Below, piece after piece: positions 1 through 8,334 of a stretch of 64,000 bases of DNA. Position 1 is the stretch's first letter, and every line of letters starts with the position of its first letter. Source of the stretch: CAVSJJ01 sp963771015 (GTDB taxonomy: Bacteria; Actinomycetota; Actinomycetes; Actinomycetales; Dermatophilaceae); NCBI GenBank assembly GCA_963771015.1, contig CAVYRN010000005.1:992001-1056000 (forward strand), in the 5' to 3' direction. The notes beneath the pieces are model-generated. The model was not told the origin of the DNA and did not search any database. It saw only the letters and a program-made list of their open reading frames with translations. A program made the position numbers and the translations under genes.

Positions 1-199
1 GGGTGAAGACCTTGATGAGCCAGCGGAAGAACACGGCGAACAGTCCGGCACCGGCGCCGATGACCATGGCGATGCCGACGAGGCCGCTGGTCGACGCGCG
101 CAGCCTCACCCCCCAGGACACCCAGCGCTTACGGGAGACGGGCAGGAACCGCGTGGCCCATGGCGCTGGAGAGGGATCGGTGGCGGCGTCGGACGACAT
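1..199 (-). CDS. ClC-family chloride channel, N-terminal fragment (runs off the left edge)
   Basis: Reading the minus strand from the ATG at 199 gives a 66-residue amino terminus: a short polar cytoplasmic stretch, a basic patch (PVSRKRW), then the start of a hydrophobic helix containing GAGAGLFAVFFRWLIK. Small Gly/Ala residues followed by an FRWLI-type segment is how helix B of many bacterial ClC channels and H+/Cl- exchangers begins. The rest of the gene is outside the window, so selectivity-filter motifs cannot be checked. It is divergent from a MarR-type regulator 27 bp away with a palindrome between them, which suggests control by that regulator. The family call rests on a short stretch. 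Confidence 0.6.
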   Translation of the reverse strand, partial: MSSDAATDPSPAPWATRFLPVSRKRWVSWGVRLRASTSGLVGIAMVIGAGAGLFAVFFRWLIKVFT

Positions 200-202
200 G
201 AC

Positions 203-215
203 TTGCATTATGCAA
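203..215. promoter_or_regulatory. MarR-type operator, TTGCAT-T-ATGCAA
   Basis: A perfect 13-bp inverted repeat lies between the divergent ClC and MarR start codons. It sits 11 bp upstream of the MarR ATG, where bound protein would block both promoters. Six-bp arms around one central base are typical of MarR-family sites. Confidence 0.7.
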
Positions 216-225
216 TGATTGCGCC

Positions 226-765
226 ATGCAACGCCAACGGCGCTCAGCAGGCGAGCGGGCGAAGCCGGCCGCGAGTGACATCCCCGACGACGAGGGGCTC
301 GACGAGCTCACCACCGGGATCCTCACCGCGTCACGCGCGCTCGTCGGCGTCTCGGTCCGGTCACTGGCCGAGGTCGAGGGCACGGTGACTCCCACGCAGT
401 TCCGAACCCTCGTCGTCCTCTCCGCCCACGGTCCCGGGCGGCTCGTCGAGCTGGCCCGGCGGCTCGACGTCCAGGCCTCGACGGCGCAGCGTTCGGTGGA
501 TCGGCTCGTCGCGTCCGGCCTCGTCGACCGGCGCGAGAACGAGCAGGACCGTCGTGAGGTCGTCATCGACCTGACCACCGCGGGCCGCCGACTCGTCAGG
601 CGGGTCACCGACCGTCGTCGGGCCGCCATCGAGGCGATCGTCCGGGCCATGCCCCGGGCCCGGCGCCAGGAGCTGCTCGAGGCGCTCGACGCGTTCGGGG
701 CCTTCGCCGCGGCGGCCGACGAGCCGCTGGCCGACGCCGACCCGGCAAGCGCACTGGGCTGGTAG
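226..765 (+). CDS. MarR-family transcriptional regulator
   Basis: 179 residues, the usual MarR length. After a polar N-terminal tail come a helix (LTTGILTASRALVGVSVR), then TPTQFRTLVVLSAHGPGRLVELARRL leading into the winged helix. The recognition helix region reads STAQRSVDRLVASGLVDR, and the wing contains the diagnostic DRREVVIDLTTAGR (the D-x-R of MarR proteins). A C-terminal helix would complete the dimerisation domain. It is transcribed away from the ClC gene and probably represses both itself and that channel through the palindrome at 203-215. The ligand cannot be told from sequence. The ATG at 226 is the first good start and leaves the operator clear. Confidence 0.9.
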   Translation: MQRQRRSAGERAKPAASDIPDDEGLDELTTGILTASRALVGVSVRSLAEVEGTVTPTQFRTLVVLSAHGPGRLVELARRLDVQASTAQRSVDRLVASGLVDRRENEQDRREVVIDLTTAGRRLVRRVTDRRRAAIEAIVRAMPRARRQELLEALDAFGAFAAAADEPLADADPASALGW

Positions 766-832
766 CCGCACCCGACCGCCGCTGACGGGCCCCACCGAGC
801 GACACGCTCGGCCTGTGGGACGCTGGGCCCCG

Positions 833-2110
833 ATGCCATCGGACCCCCTCCCCCCCACCGCTTCACGCTCGGCCTGGCGGCTCACCGTCGCGGTGCCCAT
901 CGTGCTCGCGGCGCTGTCGATGCTGGGCCCGTTCAGCATCGACACCCCGTTCCCGGCCTTCGAGTCGATGCGGGCGGACTTCGGGGTGGGCATCGACGCG
1001 ATGCAGCTCGTCGTCAGCGCCTACCTGCTCGCCTTCGCGGTCATGAGCATCTTGCACGGGCCGCTGTCCGACGCACTGGGCCGCAAGCCGGTCATGGTGG
1101 CCGGGGTGGCGGTCTATGCCGCGGCTTCGGTGGGCTGCGCCCTGTCCCGGACCCTGCCCGTCCTCCTGCTCTTCCGGGTGCTCCAGGGGCTCAGCGCCGG
1201 CGGCGGCGTCATCGTCAGCCGGACCGTCATCCGCGACCTGTTCGAGGGGGAGGCCGCGCAGCGGCTGATGAGCCGGGTCGCGATGATCTTCGGTCTGGCG
1301 CCGGCCGTCGCGCCGGTCGTCGGCGGGCTGCTGCTCCAGGTCGGGCCGTGGCCGTGGATCTTCTGGTTCCTCACCGTCGTCGGGGTTGTCCTCGTCGTCA
1401 TCGTCGCCGTCGTCCTGCCTGAGACCCATCCCGCCGAGCGCCGGACCCGGCTCGCCCTGCGGCCCCTGGTCGGCGGGCTCCTCGAGATCGCCCGGGACCG
1501 CCGGTTCCATCGGGTGGCGTGGGCCGGGGCCCTCTCCTTCGGTGGGCAGTTCCTCTACATCGGCGGCGCCGCCATCTTCGTCGTGGATCTCCTGCACCGC
1601 GGCGCCCTCGACTTCTGGATGTTCTTCGTCCCGATGATCAGCGGGGTCGTCCTCGGGTCGTGGGTGAGCGCTCGTGCGGCGGGGCGGGTCAGCGGGCGAC
1701 GCCTCGTCACCGCAGGGCTCGTCTTCGCCGTCGTCGCCGGGGTCGCGAACGTCGTCATCGCCTCGCTGCCGTTCGGTGGCGACGTCCCGTATGCCGTGAT
1801 CGGCCCGACGCTCGTCGCGTTCGGGGTGGCGACGGCATACCCCACTCTCCAGCTGGCGATGCTCGACCTCTACCCGGCCCGGCGAGGTGCGGCGGCCTCG
1901 CTCGGCAGCTTCCTCCAGCTCGTCCTCAACGCCGTGACGACCGCGGCCCTGGTCCCGCTCGTCACCGGGTCGGTCCGCACCCTGGCGCTGGCCGCCCTCG
2001 CCCTCGTCGTGCTCGGACTCGGGTCATGGACCTGGCACCTGCGCACCGACCATCGCGACGTCAGGCCACCGGCCCATCCGGGGACCCTCGAGCCGACCGA
2101 CCAGGTCTGA
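833..2110 (+). CDS. MFS multidrug exporter, Bcr/CflA type (DHA1)
   Basis: About 425 residues with twelve predicted membrane helices. The A-motif loop between helices 2 and 3 reads GPLSDALGRKPVM, as in proton-coupled drug antiporters. The opening STxDTPFPAF-like helix and the LRVLQGLSAGGGVIVSRTVIRDLF block of helices 4-5 are characteristic of Bcr/CflA exporters, followed by the motif-C helix AMIFGLAPAVAPVVGGLL. It lies 67 bp downstream of the MarR gene and may be co-transcribed, so the exported drug could be tied to that regulator. A GTG at 815 is an alternative in-frame start; the ATG at 833 was preferred because the six extra residues add nothing recognisable. Its 3' end faces the DUF3048 gene across a repeat hairpin. 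Confidence 0.88.
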   Translation: MPSDPLPPTASRSAWRLTVAVPIVLAALSMLGPFSIDTPFPAFESMRADFGVGIDAMQLVVSAYLLAFAVMSILHGPLSDALGRKPVMVAGVAVYAAASVGCALSRTLPVLLLFRVLQGLSAGGGVIVSRTVIRDLFEGEAAQRLMSRVAMIFGLAPAVAPVVGGLLLQVGPWPWIFWFLTVVGVVLVVIVAVVLPETHPAERRTRLALRPLVGGLLEIARDRRFHRVAWAGALSFGGQFLYIGGAAIFVVDLLHRGALDFWMFFVPMISGVVLGSWVSARAAGRVSGRRLVTAGLVFAVVAGVANVVIASLPFGGDVPYAVIGPTLVAFGVATAYPTLQLAMLDLYPARRGAAASLGSFLQLVLNAVTTAALVPLVTGSVRTLALAALALVVLGLGSWTWHLRTDHRDVRPPAHPGTLEPTDQV

Positions 2111-2136
2111 GCGGGCGGGCGCCCGAGACAAACCCC

Positions 2137-2183
2137 GGTTCGAGGTATTCCGGTCCCGTCTGTGGGTCTTGGATTACCTCGAA
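2137..2183. repeat. Intergenic hairpin, GGTTCGAGGTATTCC family, copy A
   Basis: Between convergent genes. TTCGAGGTATTCC (2139-2151) pairs with GGATTACCTCGAA (2171-2183), with one mismatch, around a 19-nt loop. The same arms and a related loop recur at 24981-25033 and twice at 51581-51690. Each locus is a convergent gene end, so a bidirectional terminator role is plausible. Confidence 0.75.
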
Positions 2184-2199
2184 TGAGGGCGACGCGAGA

Positions 2200-3225
2200 T
2201 CAGGAGACCTTGACGGCCTGGCCCTTCGGGACGAGCAGCACCCAGATCGGCCCGTCGGCGAAGGTCATCGTGTCGCCCATGCCGGTCGTGAAGGTCGTGG
2301 GAGCGGTCGCGCTGGATCGGGACCACGTGCCACGCCAGACCGTGCCGTCGCGGAAGTACATCGCCCGCCCGCTGCCGATGACCTTCTCCAGCGGGGTCGG
2401 CGCGCCGTTGACGTCACGGTTGCCGGAGAGGGTCGTCGAGACGTACTGGACGACGACGTTCTTGGCGTAGATCGTCGAGTTGCCGTAGAGGGCGTCCTTC
2501 TCGACCCTGGAGTCGGAGACGATGCTGTAGCCCTCGCTCTTGGCCTTCCAGGTCAGGGTCATCTGCGACGCCCTCCACGAGGTCGAGATCTTGATGGCCT
2601 TGGCGCCACCGGTGGGGACGTCGAAGTACCGGAACCCGGGATCCCTGGGGCGGACGCTGCCGCCGGCGCGCTTGAGGAGCGTCTTGGTCTCGCCGATGAC
2701 GTTGTAGGGCGCGTACCGCGAGGAGTCGCGGTAGAAGCCCCGCGAGGACTCGTCGTTGCTGAGGTTGACCTGCTTGCCGGCGCGGATCGTCCGCAGCGTG
2801 TAGGCCGACCCGCCCGAGTAGGCGAAGGCGACCCGACCGTAGTTCGCCAGCAGGTCGACGTCGCTCTCCCGGGCGCTGCGCACCGGGCCCACCTTGGCCG
2901 GCATCGAGGACGAGAAGACCGCCAGCAGCCGGGTCAGCCCGCCCTCGACCGGCTCGACGTAGACGACATCGGCCTTGCTCAGCCCGAACCGGGGGTAGGA
3001 GGAGGTCGTGTGGTCGATCTTCACCGCGAGGACCGGACCACCGGTCAGCTTGGTGGGCGTCGGGGTCGGCGTGGGGGTCGGGGTCGGCGTGGGAGTCGAC
3101 GTCGTGCTCGAGCTGGAGGCGGCGACGGTCGGCGCGTCCTTCGAGCAGCCCGCGGCGAGAAGAACCCCCAGCGCGGCCAGGGTGGCGGCGGCGGCACGAC
3201 GTCGGCGGCCCCATGGATTCGGCAT
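2200..3225 (-). CDS. DUF3048 domain lipoprotein
   Basis: 341 residues. A basic N-terminus and hydrophobic stretch end in the lipobox LLAAGC, with Cys about residue 27, so it should be a lipid-anchored surface protein. A Ser/Thr linker then runs into a repetitive TP tract, likely a wall-spanning spacer. The folded part begins near LAVKIDHTTSSYPRFGLSKADVVYVEPVEGG, the hallmark opening of DUF3048 (YerB-like) proteins, followed by VGPVRSARESDVDLL and a C-terminal half of beta strands. YerB-like proteins are common in Gram-positive bacteria, but I know no firmly assigned biochemical role. It is divergent from a membrane-anchored phosphodiester glycosidase-like gene, so both may act at the envelope. 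Confidence 0.88.
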   Translation of the reverse strand: MPNPWGRRRRAAAATLAALGVLLAAGCSKDAPTVAASSSSTTSTPTPTPTPTPTPTPTKLTGGPVLAVKIDHTTSSYPRFGLSKADVVYVEPVEGGLTRLLAVFSSSMPAKVGPVRSARESDVDLLANYGRVAFAYSGGSAYTLRTIRAGKQVNLSNDESSRGFYRDSSRYAPYNVIGETKTLLKRAGGSVRPRDPGFRYFDVPTGGAKAIKISTSWRASQMTLTWKAKSEGYSIVSDSRVEKDALYGNSTIYAKNVVVQYVSTTLSGNRDVNGAPTPLEKVIGSGRAMYFRDGTVWRGTWSRSSATAPTTFTTGMGDTMTFADGPIWVLLVPKGQAVKVS

Positions 3226-3450
3226 GCGCCGACCTTAGCCCCAGTCTCTGCGCGCCCCGCGCCGCACCCGCCGCTCGGACCGAGCCGTGACCAACCCCAC
3301 CGGGACGCGCACCGGCATCACGCCACCCGGGTCAACGTTCAGGGTTCGTCCAGCATGGCTCCAGCCGCCGTCCCTAGCGTCCTGCCAGGCCCCGAAGCCA
3401 TCCGGCGCGGGGATGGCACACAGGGCGCGCGTCCGAAGGGTGACTCCTGC

Positions 3451-4671
3451 ATGTCCGCGAACACGGACGGCCTCACCGGGCCGTCGGCCGGCACTCCCTC
3501 CCGGGGAGCGCGCCACCGCGGCCGCCGACGCGCGCCGCGCCGCGCCCGGCTGTCCCACCTGCGCTGGGCCGGCCTGGCCCTCGTCGTGGTCCTCGTGTGG
3601 CCCGCCTGGTCGGTCTCCCAGGCGCTGACCGCCCCCGGGACCGACACCGTGCCCGCCCGGTTGGCCGAGTGGGCGCGGGCCCACGGGATGGACTGGGCTG
3701 TGACCGGGCTCGAGCGGCTCCAGTACGACGTGACCCAGCCCTCGACCGGCGGCACCGTGGCCGGCGGCATACCGACGGCCGCCGTGTCCGGCGTGTCCAG
3801 CGGGTCCGGCGCCTCCCACACGCGGGCCACCGCCACCGCGCCGGCCTTCGACCGACCGCCCGCGCCGCTCACGTCCCTGGCGACGCCACCGCTGCCCGGC
3901 GAGGGAACCTGGCGTCCGCTGCTGAGGGTCGGTGGGCACGTCGCGGCACGGGTCGCCTTCCTCCGGCCGGACCGCACGCACACGGCATACCTCGCCGGCG
4001 TCGTGTGGATGGACCCCCACCTGCTCTCCTTCTCGCTCCACCCCGGCTACACCGAGCCCGGCCCGGTTCCGGGGGCGGCCGACCAGATCCCCAGGGCTGC
4101 CAGGGGGTCGGTCCTGGCGACCTTCAACTCGGGCTTCCGCCTGCAGGACGCCCATGGCGGCTACTGGCAGAACGGGCATCCGATCCGACCGCTCGCCACC
4201 GGCGGCGCCTCGATGGTCCTCACCCGGGGCGGCGGTCTCGACGTCAGGGCCTGGCCCGGTGGCCGTCCCGGCCCGGGCGTCGTCGCGGTGCGCCAGAACC
4301 TCCACCTGCTCATCGACGGGGGCGCCCTCTCGCCGCTCGTCGCGAACCCGTCGACGGCCGTGTGGGGCAAGACCGTCGGCAACCAGGCCTTCGTCTGGCG
4401 CAGCGGGGTGGGCGTCCGGCCCGACGGCTCGGTCGTGTTCGCCGTCGGCCCCGCGATGAGTGTGGCGTCACTCGCCGCCGTCCTCCAGGACGCGGGTGCC
4501 GTCCGGGCCATGGAGCTCGACATCAACAAGGACTGGACGAACTACCTCACCTACACGCACCCCTCGGCCGGAACCGCCGTCCCACACAAGCTTCTCCAGG
4601 GCCAGGTGCCGAACCCCTACCGCTACCTCCAGCCGTCGAGCCGAGACTTCGTGGCGGTCGCGCCGCGCTGA
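3451..4671 (+). CDS. Phosphodiester glycosidase (NAGPA-like) domain, membrane-anchored
   Basis: About 406 residues from the ATG at 3451; the open frame continues far upstream but only as shadow of other genes. An Arg-rich cytoplasmic head is followed by one hydrophobic helix (LRWAGLALVVVLVWPAW), making a type II membrane protein or uncleaved signal anchor. A low-complexity Ala/Ser/Thr linker leads to the catalytic-type domain from about residue 145. There the conserved blocks ATFNSGFR, LLIDGG and the C-terminal MELDINKDW match the phosphodiester glycosidase family named after mammalian N-acetylglucosamine-1-phosphodiester alpha-N-acetylglucosaminidase. Bacterial members are thought to cut sugar-phosphate diesters of the envelope; the substrate here is unknown. 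It faces away from the DUF3048 lipoprotein gene. Confidence 0.85.
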   Translation: MSANTDGLTGPSAGTPSRGARHRGRRRAPRRARLSHLRWAGLALVVVLVWPAWSVSQALTAPGTDTVPARLAEWARAHGMDWAVTGLERLQYDVTQPSTGGTVAGGIPTAAVSGVSSGSGASHTRATATAPAFDRPPAPLTSLATPPLPGEGTWRPLLRVGGHVAARVAFLRPDRTHTAYLAGVVWMDPHLLSFSLHPGYTEPGPVPGAADQIPRAARGSVLATFNSGFRLQDAHGGYWQNGHPIRPLATGGASMVLTRGGGLDVRAWPGGRPGPGVVAVRQNLHLLIDGGALSPLVANPSTAVWGKTVGNQAFVWRSGVGVRPDGSVVFAVGPAMSVASLAAVLQDAGAVRAMELDINKDWTNYLTYTHPSAGTAVPHKLLQGQVPNPYRYLQPSSRDFVAVAPR

Positions 4672-4681
4672 GGACCGGCGG

Positions 4682-5143
4682 TCAGGTCGCGGTCCGGTCC
4701 GGTGTGATGCGTATGCCGACCCGCGGGTGGCGTCGCGGCCGCAGCCGGATCCAGGCGGCCTCCACGGCGGTGAGGACCCGGTAGACGGCTCCGTACTTGG
4801 CCCCTATCGCGCGCTTGACGGCGAGGACCTCGTCGGGATCGTCGACGAGGCGCGCCGTCCCGCCGAAGCCGGGTGCGTCCGGTGCCACCCGACCGCGCTG
4901 GTCGCAGGGCCGCATCTGGACCGCCGGGTTCCCCTGCAGCCGCCTCACCTTGCCGGTGTCGCCGAGGGTGATGACGACGAGCTCGCCGTCATCCGGCCGG
5001 CTCGGCGCCACCCAGACCGGCGTGCTGACCGGGGCCCCGCTGCGCCGGAACGTCGTCAGGGAGATGTACTTCACGTCGGCGAGCGGGTGTTCCGCGGCCG
5101 CGGGACGGTCCGGCTCGGGCGCGGGCGGCTCGGGGGATGTCAT
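4682..5143 (-). CDS. PPOX-class (F420/FMN split-barrel) oxidoreductase
   Basis: 153 residues. After a Pro/Glu-rich leader the fold opens with KYISLTTFRRSGAPVSTPVWVA, the standard first strands of pyridoxamine-phosphate-oxidase-like split barrels. VITLGDTGKVRRLQGNPAVQMRPCDQRG follows; the K-x-R-x-L-x-x-N-P block is shared by many actinobacterial F420-dependent members. The substrate is not predictable. It ends 10 bp from the convergent phosphodiester glycosidase stop, with no obvious terminator, and it starts 92 bp from the end of the next minus-strand gene. Confidence 0.83.
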   Translation of the reverse strand: MTSPEPPAPEPDRPAAAEHPLADVKYISLTTFRRSGAPVSTPVWVAPSRPDDGELVVITLGDTGKVRRLQGNPAVQMRPCDQRGRVAPDAPGFGGTARLVDDPDEVLAVKRAIGAKYGAVYRVLTAVEAAWIRLRPRRHPRVGIRITPDRTAT

Positions 5144-5234
5144 GTCCCCAGGCTAGGGCCGCCCTTCGGCGCGCCCGAGCCGACCGCGGTTGGCGTGAGC
5201 CGTCCGTGGTCGGCCCGAGGTGGCGGCCGAAGGG

Positions 5235-6212
5235 TCAGACCGACACGGCGACCTTGCCCCGGACCTGTCCCGAGCGCAGATGGTCGATGGCCACCGCCGC
5301 GTCGACGAGGTCGAACGTGCGGTCCAGCACCGGCCGGATCCGTCCGGTGCCGACGAGGTCGGCGAGGACGGCGAGGTCGGCGGCGTTCTCGTCGGCGAGG
5401 AAGAAGGGCGAGCGCTGGCGGTGGAGCCGGGAGGTGAGGGCGGCGCCCACCTGCCGATGGACACCGCCGACCAGCCGTCCGCCACCCTCGCCACCGATGA
5501 TGACCAGGGTGCCGGTCGGGGTGAGGAGCCGACGCAGCCGGCGGACCGGACGCCGCCCGGCGATGTCGAGGACGACGTCGAAGCGCCCCTGGAGCCGGGG
5601 GAGCGTCGTGGGGTCCGCCGTCCGGTAGCCCACGACCTCGGCAGCCCCGAGCGACCGGACGAAGTCCGCCTTCGCGGGGCTGGCGACGCCGGCGACCTCG
5701 GCACCGAACGCAACGGCGAGCTGGACGGCATACGACCCGACGCCGCCGGACGCACCGATGACGAGCACTCGCTGTCCGGGCTGGACCGTGGCGGCATCGC
5801 GCAGCGCCTGGAGCGCGGTGAGCCCCGAGACGGGCAGCGCGGCCGCCTCCGCGAAGCCGAGACCCGTCGGTTTGTGGGTGAGCTTGTCGGCCCTGGCGAG
5901 GGCGAGCTCGGCGAGGGCACCCGGCGCGATGCCGAACACCTCGTCGCCGACCGCGAATTCGCTGACGCCCTCGCCTACCGCGTCGACGACCCCGGCCACG
6001 TCACGGCCGAGGACCGGCTGCCTCGGCCGGCGCACGCCGATGCCGAGACGGACGACGAGGGGCATGCCCGCCATGAGGTGCCAGGTCCCCTGGTCGATGC
6101 CCGCCGCGCGGACCCTGACCCGGACCTCGCCCGGCCCGGGGGTCGGCACCGCCACGTCGCGGAGCTCGAGTCGGTCGGTGCCGCCGTAGCGGTCCTGAGT
6201 GATGGCCTTCAT
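5235..6212 (-). CDS. NAD(P)-dependent quinone oxidoreductase / alcohol dehydrogenase-like MDR protein
   Basis: 325 residues of the medium-chain dehydrogenase fold. The N-terminal GroES-like domain has GPGEVRVRVRAAGID and the hinge block GRDVAGVVDAVGEGV. The Rossmann domain carries VLVIGASGGVGSYAVQLA, a G-x-x-G-x-x-G NAD(P) site. The cysteine and histidine zinc ligands of classical alcohol dehydrogenases are missing, so it belongs with the zinc-free quinone oxidoreductase branch (zeta-crystallin/YhdH-like). It is divergent from a TetR-family gene, and two matching palindromes occupy the shared promoter region. Expression is probably induced by a small electrophile or aromatic compound sensed by that regulator; this is inference. 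Confidence 0.87.
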   Translation of the reverse strand: MKAITQDRYGGTDRLELRDVAVPTPGPGEVRVRVRAAGIDQGTWHLMAGMPLVVRLGIGVRRPRQPVLGRDVAGVVDAVGEGVSEFAVGDEVFGIAPGALAELALARADKLTHKPTGLGFAEAAALPVSGLTALQALRDAATVQPGQRVLVIGASGGVGSYAVQLAVAFGAEVAGVASPAKADFVRSLGAAEVVGYRTADPTTLPRLQGRFDVVLDIAGRRPVRRLRRLLTPTGTLVIIGGEGGGRLVGGVHRQVGAALTSRLHRQRSPFFLADENAADLAVLADLVGTGRIRPVLDRTFDLVDAAVAIDHLRSGQVRGKVAVSV

Positions 6213-6226
6213 CGTCTTCTCCCTGT

Positions 6227-6271
6227 CTTACGGTGTAAGTTGTTGGTGGTACAGTAACCTTACGACGTAAG
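6227..6271. promoter_or_regulatory. Paired TetR operators CTTACGGTGTAAG and CTTACGACGTAAG
   Basis: Two 13-bp inverted repeats (6227-6239 and 6259-6271) share CTTAC..GTAAG arms. Their centres are 32 bp apart, about three helical turns, so two repressor dimers could bind the same face of the DNA. The first lies just upstream of the oxidoreductase ATG at 6212, the second 31 bp before the TetR ATG at 6303. Their unusually AT-rich sequence stands out from the surroundings. Confidence 0.82.
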
Positions 6272-6302
6272 ATATGTCAACCCGGACGAGACGGAGAACG
6301 CG

Positions 6303-6989
6303 ATGGCACAGCGGTCACAGACGCGGGCCCGAGGCACCCTCACCCGCGAGGCGGTGCTCCGGGCGGCCGTCGACCTGGCCGACGCCGAGCGCATTGAGGC
6401 GCTCTCGATGCGTTCTCTCGCAAAGCATCTCGGCGTGGAGGCGATGTCCCTCTATCACCATGTCTCGAACAAGGAGGACATCCTCGACGGGATGGTCGAC
6501 CTCGTCTTCGCCGAGATCCACCAGCCGCTCATCGGTGGGCCGTGGCGGGAGGAGATGCATGCGCGATCGGTGTCCGGGCGGGAGGTCCTGACCCGGCACC
6601 CGTGGGCGGTGGGTCTCATGGACTCGCGGCGCGTCCCGGGCATGCAGTCCCTGCGCCACCACGACGCCGTGATCGGCTGCCTGCGTGAGGCCGGGTTCTC
6701 CCTCGCCCTCGTCGCGCACGCCTTCGCCCTGCTCGACGCCCACCTCTACGGCTTCATGGTCCAGGAGCTGAGCCTGCCCTTCACCGGCCCGGACGACCTG
6801 GCGGAGCTCGCCGACGAGATCGTCGCGGCCATCCCGGTCGACGAGCTGCCGCACTTCGCGGCGTTCACCCGCGACTACGCGCTGCAGCCCGGGTACTCGT
6901 TCGGCGACGAGTTCGAGATCGGGCTCGACCTCATCCTCGACGCGCTCGCCCGGCAGCTCCGGGCCGAGCGCCGCGCCGCGCGCGGCTGA
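6303..6989 (+). CDS. TetR-family transcriptional regulator (TetR/TetR_C type)
   Basis: 228 residues. The N-terminal helix-turn-helix is clear: LTREAVLRAAVDLADAERIEALSMRSLAKHLGV followed by EAMSLYHHVSNKEDILDGMVD. The MSLYHHV form of the recognition helix is seen in TetR_C-type repressors. The remaining 150 residues form the helical ligand domain (HAFALLDAHLYGFMVQE is typical of this branch). It is divergent from the MDR oxidoreductase and almost certainly represses it and itself at the paired palindromes at 6227-6271. The inducer is unknown. The ATG at 6303 has a weak upstream purine run. Confidence 0.93.
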   Translation: MAQRSQTRARGTLTREAVLRAAVDLADAERIEALSMRSLAKHLGVEAMSLYHHVSNKEDILDGMVDLVFAEIHQPLIGGPWREEMHARSVSGREVLTRHPWAVGLMDSRRVPGMQSLRHHDAVIGCLREAGFSLALVAHAFALLDAHLYGFMVQELSLPFTGPDDLAELADEIVAAIPVDELPHFAAFTRDYALQPGYSFGDEFEIGLDLILDALARQLRAERRAARG

Positions 6990-7005
6990 GCCGAGCCGCA
7001 GCGCC

Positions 7006-8334
7006 CTACGACGACTCGCGCCCGCTCCGGTACGGACGGCCGAGGAAATGGCCCCGCACGTACCGCCCATAGAGGAGCTCGCCCACCCCGGAGACGACGA
7101 GGAAGCCGGCGAAGACGCCCAGCGCTGAGAGGTTGGTCGACGCCGAGTGCCACAGGAGCACGACGAGCGCGACCCCGCTGGCGGCGACGGCCGACCGGAC
7201 GACCCATGCGCGGGCGCCGATCGACCCGGCCAGCCGCATCGCGGCCGCGTTGACGATGGTGAACACCAGCAGGAAGCTCGCGCTGCTGATGATGGCGATG
7301 GACTCGATGGGGATGACGTTCGCGAGGATGAGGCTGACGCCCGCGATCGTCAGCGCCCCCGGAACCGGTATGCCGTGCCGCTCGCCGGCCTGGGACCGCG
7401 GGAGCTCGCCGTCGACGGCGAGGATGTAGCCCAGCCGGGCGTTCCCGTAGATCGTCGCGTTGATGGCGGACAGGGTGGCGAGGACGGCGGCGACCGCCAC
7501 GAGGACGAAACCGACCCGGCCGAGCGAGGGCTCGGCCGCCACGGCGAGCGCGTAGTCCTTCTTGGCGGCGATCTCCTGCTGCGTCAGGGCGCTCACCGTG
7601 ATCGCCGCGATGACGACATAGAGGACGACGACGACCCCGACCGCCGCGTAGTAGGCCCGCGGCAGCGTCCGGGCCGGGTCGTGGACGTCCTCGGCGGCGT
7701 TGGCGATGAGCTCGAAACCCTCGTACGCGACGAAGATGACCATGCCGGCGACGACGAGGTTGACCGGGCTCGGCCACCGGTCCGGGGCGAGCGCCGACCC
7801 GGAGACCCCGGCGGCCCCCGCGGCGATGACGACGCCGAGGATGACGAGCTTGAGGACGACGACGACCGTCTCCGCACGGCTGACGACGCCGGCGCTGAGG
7901 ACGTTGACCACCGTCGGCAGGACGATCGCCGTGCTGATGAGCAGATGGCGGACCAGCGCCGAGCCCGCCCCCGGCAGGAGGGCCCCGGCATACGAGGCGA
8001 AGGCGACGGCATACAGCGCGATGGTGACGAGGTAGCTCAGCCACAGCATGACGTTCGCGCCACCGGAGAGCAGGTTCTTGCCGAACGCGGTGTCGACGAA
8101 CGCGATCGTGCCGCCCCGGCTCGGGTGCGCGACGGAGAGGTGGGCGTAGCTGTAGGCCGTGAGGGCCGCGACGAGTCCCGCGATGGCGAAGGCGACGGGC
8201 GTGCCGCCCCGGGCCAGCGTGGCCGCCTCGCCGAGGACGGCGAAGATCCCACCCCCGACCATCCCACCGATGCCGATGGCGACCGCACCGAGGAGGCTGA
8301 CCGAGGCGCCGCCGCTCCGCTGCGCGGTACTCAC
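7006..8334 (-). CDS. APC-family amino-acid permease
   Basis: 442 residues with about twelve membrane helices. The first helix has the broken GGMVGGGIFAVLGEA motif (GIGGMxGxGIF) that binds the substrate alpha-carboxyl and amino groups in APC transporters. Helix 6 reads MVIFVAYEGFELIANAAEDVHDPARTLPRA, the conserved F-x-x-Y-x-G-F-E...A-x-E block ending in PxRxxPRA. The GTG start at 8334 overlaps the stop of the upstream CoA-transferase (GTGA), so the two are translationally coupled. Its substrate may therefore be an acid or amino acid that the CoA-transferase handles. It ends 16 bp from the convergent TetR gene. Confidence 0.88.
   Translation of the reverse strand: MSTAQRSGGASVSLLGAVAIGIGGMVGGGIFAVLGEAATLARGGTPVAFAIAGLVAALTAYSYAHLSVAHPSRGGTIAFVDTAFGKNLLSGGANVMLWLSYLVTIALYAVAFASYAGALLPGAGSALVRHLLISTAIVLPTVVNVLSAGVVSRAETVVVVLKLVILGVVIAAGAAGVSGSALAPDRWPSPVNLVVAGMVIFVAYEGFELIANAAEDVHDPARTLPRAYYAAVGVVVVLYVVIAAITVSALTQQEIAAKKDYALAVAAEPSLGRVGFVLVAVAAVLATLSAINATIYGNARLGYILAVDGELPRSQAGERHGIPVPGALTIAGVSLILANVIPIESIAIISSASFLLVFTIVNAAAMRLAGSIGARAWVVRSAVAASGVALVVLLWHSASTNLSALGVFAGFLVVSGVGELLYGRYVRGHFLGRPYRSGRESS

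Noticed and set aside
1519..3450. Long frame upstream of the phosphodiester glycosidase, giving a 1050-residue protein
   Set aside because: The upstream part is Arg/Pro-rich antisense or out-of-frame shadow over the MFS and DUF3048 genes. The domain start at 3451 with a membrane anchor is complete.
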